Shown here: piece by piece, positions 58,425 to 64,000 of the stretch
How positions within the stretch are numbered: position 1 is the stretch's first letter
Layout: every line of letters begins with the position of its first letter
DNA from: Streptomyces europaeiscabiei
Lineage (GTDB): Bacteria > Actinomycetota > Actinomycetes > Streptomycetales > Streptomycetaceae
Assembly: GCF_036346855.1 (NCBI RefSeq)
Contig: NZ_CP107841.1
Coordinates: 62,001-126,000 of the forward strand
DNA: 64,000 nucleotides
Direction: 5' to 3'
Notes under the pieces: model-generated
Told to the model about the DNA's origin: nothing
The model's input: the letters and a program-made list of their open reading frames with translations, nothing else
Database searches by the model: none
Position numbers and translations under genes: made by a program

Positions 58425-59993
58425 CTAGCCGCCGGTGCCTGCCGCCAGCAGGCGGGCCAGCTCCAGGCGCTTGATCTTGGTGGTGGCGGTCTGCGGGAGG
58501 TCCTGAAGCCGCCACTGGACCGGATCGGCGAGGGCCGGCAGGTCCACCACGGCGCTCTTCCAGGACAGTTCGTCCAGCGGCGCGTCGTTGCGGGTGCACA
58601 CCACCGGCACGGCGCGCTGGTCGGGGCCGGGGATGATGATGACCTCGATGAGTTCGGGCAGCCGGGTGAAGAGCTTGTCCTCGATCTCCAGGGTGGACTG
58701 CACGCCGGGGATCTCGTCGACCTCGCGGTCCAGCAGGTGCAGGCAGCCGAACCTGGTGCGGTAGCCGACGTCGCCCATGCGCCACCAGCCGTCGTTGACC
58801 TGCTGCTGCCAGCGCTGGTGCTCGCCCAGGTAGGTGACGATCCGCCCGTCGCTCCTGACCTCGATGAAGCCGGGGTTGTCCTTGGAGACCGGGGCGCCGT
58901 TGCGGCTGACGACGCGTACCCCGGTCATCCCCGGGAACGGGACGCCGACGCAGCGGCCGTTGAAGTCGGCGCCGTCCTTGAGGGAGTAGGTGCGTGCCGC
59001 GATCGGGCCGACCTCGCTCTGCCCGTAGGCCTGGGCGAAGCGCCGTCCCTTGCGGCGGGAGGCCTTGAGCAGGGTGTTGACGGTGCGCGGGTGGATGGCG
59101 TCGAAGGTGCTGGAGAAGTACTTCACGTTCGCCAGCGGCCCGCGGGGGTCCTCGGCCAGTTCCTCCCAGCGCAGGAAGGTGTTGGGGTGGGCCTCGATGA
59201 AGCCGGGCGGGATCCTGGTGAACAGCTCCCCCACGGTCTGCGGGTCGTCGTCCTTGAGGATGATGAGCGGGTGGCCCTGGAGGATCGAGATGGGCATCGC
59301 CGTGAACATCCGTGAGTGCACGAACGACACGTGGATCGCGACGGGTTCGCTGCGGCGCACCGTGGTGGCCACGACGGTGGCCTGCGGGCGGTAGCGGGAC
59401 TGGAAGCTCATGGCGGTGTGCACGGCCAGCTTCGGTGTGCCGGTGGTGCCGGAGGTGTGGGTGATGAGGGTGGGGTGGTCGATCGGCATGGCCACCGCGG
59501 GCACGCGTTCGGCGCCGGCCAGCGAGGCGAAGGAGGTGGCCTGCTCGTGCTCGCCGGAGGCGAGCAGCACGGTGCGGGACAGGCCGAAGACCTCGGCGGG
59601 CAGGTCGTGCTCGAGCTTGTCCTGGTCGGTGACGAGGAAGGGCCGGCCCACGCGGCGCAGGAGTTCGGCGACCGTGGCGCCGTCGAGCTTGGGCGACAGC
59701 AGGACCGGGATGGCGCCGGTGCGGGCGATGGCGCAGGCGAGCAGGGAGATGTCGAAGCCGTCGCTCTTGTGCACCACGACGTGGTCGCCCGGGCGCACCT
59801 TGACCGACCACAGCCGGGAGGCGAAGTCGTCCACCAGGTCGGCCAGTTCGGTCAGTGTCGCGCGCCGGCCGAGGTCCGGGGCGATGTCCAGGTCGTGGTC
59901 GAGTATCACGAAATTCGCCGGATGCCGTGCCGCCGCTCGGTCGAACAGCGTGCCCAGCCGAATTCCCTTGCTTCCTATTCGTTGGAGAAACAT
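58425..59993 (-). CDS. CreM-like ATP-dependent ligase, second candidate arylamine diazotase
   Basis: A 522-residue adenylate-forming enzyme paralogous to the one at 45761: THTSGTTGTPKLAVHTAMS (about 175), AHPNTFLRWEELAEDPRG, NVKYFSSTFDAIHPRTVN, YGQSEVGPIAARTYS (about 305), WWRMGDVGYRTRFG (about 400) and the catalytic Lys in PQTATTKIKRLELA (about 505). It belongs with the nitrite-generating genes on one strand, the arrangement expected of a diazotase of the CreM type. Ordinary aryl-CoA ligase activity is the alternative. The ATG at 59993 fits better than the longer open frame to 60083. Both active-site loop and Lys are intact. Confidence 0.82.
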   Translation of the reverse strand: MFLQRIGSKGIRLGTLFDRAAARHPANFVILDHDLDIAPDLGRRATLTELADLVDDFASRLWSVKVRPGDHVVVHKSDGFDISLLACAIARTGAIPVLLSPKLDGATVAELLRRVGRPFLVTDQDKLEHDLPAEVFGLSRTVLLASGEHEQATSFASLAGAERVPAVAMPIDHPTLITHTSGTTGTPKLAVHTAMSFQSRYRPQATVVATTVRRSEPVAIHVSFVHSRMFTAMPISILQGHPLIILKDDDPQTVGELFTRIPPGFIEAHPNTFLRWEELAEDPRGPLANVKYFSSTFDAIHPRTVNTLLKASRRKGRRFAQAYGQSEVGPIAARTYSLKDGADFNGRCVGVPFPGMTGVRVVSRNGAPVSKDNPGFIEVRSDGRIVTYLGEHQRWQQQVNDGWWRMGDVGYRTRFGCLHLLDREVDEIPGVQSTLEIEDKLFTRLPELIEVIIIPGPDQRAVPVVCTRNDAPLDELSWKSAVVDLPALADPVQWRLQDLPQTATTKIKRLELARLLAAGTGG

Positions 59994-60101
59994 GTAACCG
60001 ATCTCTCGTCCCTGGCTGCGGATTCCTGAAGGGGGTGCTGCGTTTCGTTTCGGAGCTGACGGTTCTTCGCCGGCGGGTGACAACCGCGCCGTGCGTGTGC
60101 G

Positions 60102-60656
60102 TCAGTTCTTCTCGATGACGTCCTTGATACGGGCCAGCGTGTCGTCGAGGTCGCGGGCGAGCTTGGCGGTCCACTCGTCGACGAACCGCTTGCGGGCGTC
60201 CTCGTCGAGGCCGGCGACGATCTTGTGGATTCCGGCGGTGGCCCTGCCCATCCGGAAGTGGTGGACGAGCCAGGAGGTGCCCTGGCCGGCGTCCTCGACG
60301 TCGAAGCCCCAGATCGACTCCTGGTCCTCGCGGGCGTGGGTGAGCATCATCCAGCGGAAGGTCCGGCCGGGCTCGGCGGCCACCACGCGGGACTCGGTGT
60401 ACCAGGTGCCGCGTACCAGCGGCGCCCAGCCGACCACGTCCTCGCTGCGCAGGTTCTCGCCGCGGAAGACCGAGCCGACGGCCGACGGCTCGCCCTGGAT
60501 CCACTGGCCGCCCATGCACTCCGGGCTCCACTCCTTGCTGCGGGCCAGATCGCTGACGACGGAGTAGATCTCGGCCGCACTCGCCGATATACGAATGCGG
60601 GCGTCGAGTTCGAAGAGGGGGGATTGGTTGATGACGCTTTCACTGGTGACTGTCAT
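60102..60656 (-). CDS. SRPBCC-family protein (polyketide cyclase/dehydrase-like)
   Basis: A 184-residue START/SRPBCC-fold protein: FELDARIRISASAAEIYSVVSD (abridged) at the N-terminus, SKEWSPECMGGQWIQGEP, WYTESRVVAAEPGRTFRWMM, then a long C-terminal helix. The fold forms a hydrophobic cavity for lipids or aromatic intermediates; members act as cyclases, dehydratases or carriers. No catalytic assignment is possible. It is the first gene of the minus-strand operon with the second CreM-like ligase and the nitrite genes, directly downstream of the tandem TGACGTCCG array. Confidence 0.8.
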   Translation of the reverse strand: MTVTSESVINQSPLFELDARIRISASAAEIYSVVSDLARSKEWSPECMGGQWIQGEPSAVGSVFRGENLRSEDVVGWAPLVRGTWYTESRVVAAEPGRTFRWMMLTHAREDQESIWGFDVEDAGQGTSWLVHHFRMGRATAGIHKIVAGLDEDARKRFVDEWTAKLARDLDDTLARIKDVIEKN

Positions 60657-61028
60657 GGCGGCAATCCTGCCGATGGCCGAGGAATGTGAGCAATGAAGCG
60701 GTCCGGGGTCCGTCAGGTTTCCTAGGTGACGTCCGCACGGAATTTCCTCATGTGACGTCCGGGCGGGTTTCCCTCTTGTGACGTCCGCGGGGTTTCCCTC
60801 ATGTGACGTCCGGGCGGGCGAAGCCGGCCTGCGGAGAATTGTTGTGCGGTGTCTTTCTTCGGCGGGGGCGGGGGGTGAATGCTTCCGCGCATCGCAGTGG
60901 TGCGGGCCCCGTCCGGCGGTTCGCGCGGCCCGGGGGGGTGCCGCCGCCCGGCGGTCTTCGGCCGCGTACCGCGCAGCACCGGGTGGCGTGCAGCCCACGG
61001 CAGCCGGCCTGGCCGTGCGCCGGGGTCT
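60657..61028. other. Regulatory intergenic region upstream of the nitrite operon
   Basis: The first 165 bases hold a CTGACGGA-type site (60709-60718 on the minus strand) and the tandem TGACGTCCG array (60727-60820). The remaining 200 bases, up to the quinone oxidoreductase stop, show no gene or clear signal. Confidence 0.6.
60709..60820 (-). promoter_or_regulatory. Tandem operator array, four TGACGTCCG repeats of 25-26 bp
   Basis: TGACGTCCG starts at 60727, 60753, 60779 and 60804, giving intervals of 26, 26 and 25. Between copies the spacer is also conserved (GGTTTCCCTC and relatives). An extra site reading ACCTGACGGA on the minus strand sits at 60709-60718. The array lies 53-165 bases upstream of the SRPBCC start (minus strand). 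Period and position suggest cooperative binding of a regulator on nearly one face of the DNA. Confidence 0.7.
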
Positions 61029-62006
61029 TCAGCCGCGTACCCGCAGTACCAGTTTGCCGTGCACCTTCCCCTCGTCCAGACGGCGGTGGGCCCGGGCCGC
61101 CTCCGTCAGTTCCAGCACCTCGCTGGCGCGCGGGCGCAGCCGGCCCGCCGCCAGCAGGGTGTTGATGCCGCGTGCGGCGTCGGCGAGCTGGGCGGTGTCC
61201 GCGTGGGAGATGGCGAAACCGCGCACGGAGCGGTCCATCAGGTACAGCGGTCCCACGGGCAGTACCGGGCGGGTGCGCAGTCCCGCCATCACCACGATCC
61301 GGCCCCGGCTCGCCAGCAGGTCCACCGCGGTGTCGAGGTCGTTGCGGCCCGAGGTGTCGAGGTACAGGTCCACGCCGTGCGGTGCGGCGGCCCGGATCCG
61401 GGCGGCGACGTCGCCCGTGCGGTAGTCGATGACGTGCTCGGCGCCCAGGGAGCGCACGTATTCCTCGTCGTGCCCGGAGGCGACGGCGATCACCCGGGCT
61501 CCGGCCCGGGCGGCCATCACGACCAGGGCGCTGCCCACGTTGCCGCCCGCGCCCAGCACGGCGACGCTCTCGCCGGCGCGCAGGTTCCCGTGCGTGAACA
61601 GGGCCAGGTGGGCGGTCGCGGCCGGGTGGGCCAGCGCCACCGCGTCGACCGCGTCCACCCCTGCGGGCAGGTGGTAGAGCCGGTCCGCGGGCACCACCGC
61701 CTGTTCGGCGGCGGCCCCCTGACGGCCGTCGTGGCCCAGGCTGTTGCACCAGACCGCGTCGCCGGTGCGGAACCCCGTGGCGCCGGGGCCGGCGGCGGCC
61801 ACCGTCCCCACCAGGTCGCGGCCGATGACGAAGGGGAACTCGAGCGGGGTGCGCCAGGCACCCGAACGCACGAAGGTGTCCACGTGGTTGACGGCGCTCA
61901 CCTCGACGTCGACGAGTACGTCGTGGGGGCCGGGGGCGGGCGGCGGCAGCTCGCCGTGACGGATGACGTCCGGGGAGCCGAGTCGGGTTATGTAGGCGGC
62001 ACGCAT
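61029..62006 (-). CDS. Zinc-free quinone oxidoreductase (MDR family)
   Basis: A 325-residue medium-chain reductase of the quinone oxidoreductase type: MRAAYITRLGSPDVIRHGELPPP (abridged) start, VNHVDTFVRSGAW (about 38), PFVIGRDLVGTVAAAG (about 58), and the NADPH motif VAVLGAGGNVGSALVVMAARAGA (split, about 143). The structural zinc Cys cluster of alcohol dehydrogenases is absent. It reduces quinones or enones with NADPH, and could reduce a quinone-diazide-like intermediate. It has its own upstream array of direct repeats at 62073-62125, so it may be co-regulated with the cluster. Confidence 0.88.
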   Translation of the reverse strand: MRAAYITRLGSPDVIRHGELPPPAPGPHDVLVDVEVSAVNHVDTFVRSGAWRTPLEFPFVIGRDLVGTVAAAGPGATGFRTGDAVWCNSLGHDGRQGAAAEQAVVPADRLYHLPAGVDAVDAVALAHPAATAHLALFTHGNLRAGESVAVLGAGGNVGSALVVMAARAGARVIAVASGHDEEYVRSLGAEHVIDYRTGDVAARIRAAAPHGVDLYLDTSGRNDLDTAVDLLASRGRIVVMAGLRTRPVLPVGPLYLMDRSVRGFAISHADTAQLADAARGINTLLAAGRLRPRASEVLELTEAARAHRRLDEGKVHGKLVLRVRG

Positions 62007-62072
62007 GGTCGTGGAGTCTGGCACCGCGCCGGCGCCGTGGCGGGGGTGAGCCGCCATCGCGGGGCGCGGTCC

Positions 62073-62125
62073 GTCAGGTCGGGCCGGCGGTGTGTCAACT
62101 CGGGGCGCCGGTATGTCAACTCGGG
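62073..62125 (-). promoter_or_regulatory. Three 21-bp direct repeats upstream of the quinone oxidoreductase
   Basis: GTCAGGTCGGG (62073), GTCAACTCGGG (62094) and GTCAACTCGGG (62115) are spaced exactly 21 bases. On the transcribed strand they read CCCGAGTTGACA twice and CCCGACCTGACGGA once, 67-120 bases upstream of the ATG at 62006. Similarity to AGCTGACGGA at 29979 and 30000 points to the same SARP-like regulator. Confidence 0.68.
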
Positions 62126-62143
62126 CCCGCCCAGGGGCCCGGG

Positions 62144-62313
62144 CCACCCCGACCAGCGATGACAGGCACACGCGTTCGCATCCACCTCGACGATGCCGAC
62201 AGCGGCACGGGCGCTCCGCGCCCTGAACCGGATACGGCGACGCTCCGCGTCGCGACACCCGGATGCGATCCCTCCCCGGCGTGAACGCCGGGCCTCCTCA
62301 CAAGAAACAGGTG
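62144..62313. repeat. Solo IS605-type end, copy B of the ~170-bp direct repeat
   Basis: This matches 9863-10035 at about 93 percent identity by eye, in the same orientation, including both hairpins and the CTCCCCGGCGTGAACGCCGG block. No tnpB is attached. It is a relic of an internally deleted copy or a small non-autonomous derivative of the element. Confidence 0.85.
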
Positions 62314-62492
62314 AGGTGAACGCCGGTCCGCTCGCGGCCTTTTGGCCGAGCCCGGCTGCGGCTCGGCCGGGGTCCGGGCACGCCTTGGCCGGCCCTTGGC
62401 CGATCCTCGGCCGTCCGTGCCGAGGGTGGGCCCGGCGTGCCCCGCCGGCACGAGCAGCACCATGATGACGACCGGGCGAAAAGAGCACTTCC

Positions 62493-62896
62493 ATGACCGA
62501 CACCGCCGTCCCCGCGCGCGGGCAGGACTCTTGCGCGGCCGGCCCCTGCACGGCCCTGGCGCACGGCCTGGACACCGGGGCGTGGACGCCCGGCCCGCTG
62601 GAGCGCCGGATCGCCCGGATGCTGCTCGTGGCCTGTGCCGGGACAGCGAACTGACCGCCGAGCGCATCCGGTCCGCCCTGTGGGAGGGCGCTGTCGCTCT
62701 TCCCCATGCCGGTGAGGGGCGCCTCGCGGCCCTGCTCGCGCATCTGCACACCGTGGCGGGCACCGGGCACGGGCCCCGCGCCGCGAGGACGACGGCCCAA
62801 GCCCGCGCGGTGCTGGAGCGCGTCGCGGGCGAGGAAGGGGAAAGGGGGGCCGGTGCGGGTGGCGGACGCCCGGCAGAGGTACGGGCGATGAGGTGA
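62493..62896 (+). pseudogene. Possible frameshifted small gene
   Basis: From the ATG at 62493 one frame gives MTDTAVPARGQDSC... to a stop at 62654 (53 residues). A second frame continues from about 62640 as DSELTAERIRSALWEGAVALPHAG to 62896 and looks like normal coding sequence. Joined by one frameshift near 62620-62645 they would make a protein of about 135 residues. I recognise no family. It lies between the IS relic and the IS110 gene, where decay is expected. Confidence 0.35.
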
Positions 62897-63187
62897 CCTG
62901 CCTGCGCCGCACGGCCCTGGGCACCCGTTGCGCACCGCCAGGGCCCGGGCCGGGCCGTCGGGGAGGTGTGGCCGAGGAGACGGGCCCGGCACCGGAGCCG
63001 ACCGGCTGCGCCTGCCAGGACACCTGCGGGCCACGCACTGCGCGTCGTGCGCCAAGAGGGCATCGGCTCAGGCGATCGTGCCCCCGGGGCCCGGTCCTGG
63101 ACCGGCCGCGCCCGCGGCGGCGGCCCGCGCCGCTGCGCGCCCGTGGGGGGGTGCTTCTATCTGTTCGGTCAAGGTCTGTGGGCTTGG
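62897..63187. other. Gene-free region before the IS110 gene
   Basis: About 290 bases lie between the possible broken gene and the IS110-family stop codon. It probably contains the right end of the IS110 element, but I cannot place the boundary. No operator or hairpin stood out. Confidence 0.45.
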
Positions 63188-64000
63188 TCAGGCTGTTTGT
63201 TCGTGCCCGGGCTGGTAGAGGGTGCGGTGCTTGAGCATGGCGTGCAGGACGTCGACGAGGCGGCGGGTGAGGCAGATGAGGGCTGCGTTGTGGCGCTTGT
63301 TTTCCGCGCGCTTCCTGTCGTAGTAGGCCCGCGATTCGGGGCTGCTCAGCAAGGCGAACGAGGCCAGGAACAGGGCCCGTTTGAGGATCTTGTTGCCGCC
63401 GCGGGGTGGTCCTTCGCCCCGGATGGAGGTCCCGGAACGGCGGGTGGTGGGGGTCAGTCCCGCGTAGGAGGCCAGGTGGGCGGCGGTGGGGAGCGCGCTG
63501 GCGTCGCCGACCTCGGCCAGGACGCGGGCACCGGTCCTGACCGCGACCCCGGGCATGGAGGTCAGGACCTTCGCGAGAGGGTGGGCATCCAGCAGTGCGG
63601 CGACCCGCATCTTGAGGAGGTCCCGGCGCCTGAGGAGAACCGCCAGGGCCTCGGCCAGGCCGGAGATGATCTCCCCTGCCGATGCCGTGCCGGGGACCTG
63701 CACCGTCTGCTCGGCCAGGGCGGTGGTGATCTGGCCGGCCAGCGTGCGGGCACTGCGCATGCGCGGGGCGGCCTGGAGCATGACCTGCGTGATCTGCTCG
63801 GTGCCGGCCTGGGCCAGCTGGGCCGGGGAGCCGAAGGTCTGCAGCAGGGCCAGGACGGCCGGGTGCCGCAGGCGGCATCCGAGGACGCGTTCGAGGGCGG
63901 GGTGGATGGAGGTGAGCAGTCCGCGCAGCCTGTTGGAGGTGCGGGTGGCGTCCTGGGCGAGGTCGTCGTCGTGGCCCAGGACCATGGTCAGTTCGGCCCG
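63188..64000 (-). CDS. IS110-family transposase, 5' end beyond the window
   Basis: The visible 270 residues cover the end of the DEDD domain and the whole C-terminal Transposase_20 domain: LTSMPGVAVRTGARVLAEVG (about 155), ASYAGLTPTTRRSGTSIRG with the conserved Ser, GGNKILKRALFLASFALL and the ending LKHRTLYQPGHEQ. The frame remains open to the window edge, so the N-terminal part is cut off. IS110 enzymes are DEDD/Ser recombinases guided by an element-encoded bridge RNA, which for IS110-group members lies upstream of the gene and so outside this window. No frameshift is seen. It marks the right border of the cluster. Confidence 0.9.
   Translation of the reverse strand, partial: RAELTMVLGHDDDLAQDATRTSNRLRGLLTSIHPALERVLGCRLRHPAVLALLQTFGSPAQLAQAGTEQITQVMLQAAPRMRSARTLAGQITTALAEQTVQVPGTASAGEIISGLAEALAVLLRRRDLLKMRVAALLDAHPLAKVLTSMPGVAVRTGARVLAEVGDASALPTAAHLASYAGLTPTTRRSGTSIRGEGPPRGGNKILKRALFLASFALLSSPESRAYYDRKRAENKRHNAALICLTRRLVDVLHAMLKHRTLYQPGHEQTA

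Noticed and set aside
56305..60531. 1408-codon frame spanning CreE and the upstream genes
   Set aside because: Only the part from the ATG at 58281 is CreE-like. The upstream part is the shadow of the CreM-like and SRPBCC genes in another frame.
1..64000. CRISPR arrays, tRNA or rRNA genes, PKS or NRPS modules
   Set aside because: None were recognisable: no regularly spaced identical repeats of CRISPR type, no rRNA-like stretch, no tRNA cloverleaf noted, and no ketosynthase I/II, condensation or carrier-protein signatures apart from the KAS III gene.

Overview
The window reads as Streptomyces chromosomal DNA: very high GC with GC-rich third codon positions, frequent GTG starts and one likely TTG start, many ATGA/GTGA translational overlaps, two SARP regulators, a gamma-butyrolactone-receptor-type TetR protein with four palindromic target-like sites, and rare TTA codons found mostly in regulatory genes. 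Almost all of it is one specialised-metabolite gene cluster. No PKS or NRPS megasynthase is present.

Layout. 1-3.9 kb: a secreted DUF2690 protein and an AfsR-like SARP. 4.7-8.5 kb: a PCMH-type flavin oxidase, an acyl-CoA-dehydrogenase-fold flavoenzyme and the butyrolactone receptor. 8.5-10.0 kb: an IS200/IS605-type TnpB element. 10.1-22.8 kb: shikimate kinase, two degenerate adenylate-forming proteins, a LysR HTH fragment, then a run with a flavoprotein, class II aldolase, prephenate dehydrogenase, chorismate synthase, dehydroquinate-synthase-like cyclase, an in-operon IS701-like protein, a small protein and a transaldolase-like pseudoenzyme. 23-29.9 kb: AraC regulator, acyl-AMP ligase, SARP, a second IS701-like protein. 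30-36.5 kb: carboxylesterase, class II DAHP synthase, EntA-like SDR, PhzD-like isochorismatase and PhzE-like ADIC synthase, a set expected to make 3-hydroxyanthranilate. 36.6-48.4 kb: KAS III, arylamine N-acetyltransferase-fold protein, FAD monooxygenase, Rrf2 regulator, two MFS pumps, three flavodoxin/FMN-reductase proteins, a SnoaL-like protein and a CreM-like ligase. 48.7-60.7 kb, all minus strand: SRPBCC protein, second CreM-like ligase, CreE-like aspartate N-oxygenase, CreD-like nitrosuccinate lyase, nitrate/nitrite transporter, assimilatory-type nitrate reductase and two FAD reductases. 61-64 kb: a quinone oxidoreductase, a solo copy of the IS605-type element end, and a truncated IS110 transposase at the window edge.

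Inferred logic. Extra shikimate enzymes feed chorismate. PhzE/PhzD/SDR homologues turn it into 3-hydroxyanthranilate (or a relative), which flavin oxygenases and acyl-transfer enzymes tailor. Nitrite for N-N bond chemistry could come from two sources: the aspartate-nitrosuccinate pathway (CreE/CreD) and nitrate reduction (NarK/NasC type). No siroheme nitrite reductase is encoded here to consume it. Two CreM-type ATP-dependent ligases could then diazotise an arylamine. The likely product is a diazo, azo, hydrazone or reductively deaminated aromatic compound; I do not recognise the cluster as a specific known one.

Regulation. Palindromic sites with GCATGCGGGT cores precede the tetR gene, the degenerate-ligase operon, the AraC-ligase-SARP operon and an FMN reductase gene. 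A second set of directly repeated sites containing CTGACGG-like cores precedes the 3-hydroxyanthranilate operon, the KAS III operon and the two right-hand minus-strand units. This suggests a receptor-to-AraC/SARP-to-biosynthesis cascade.
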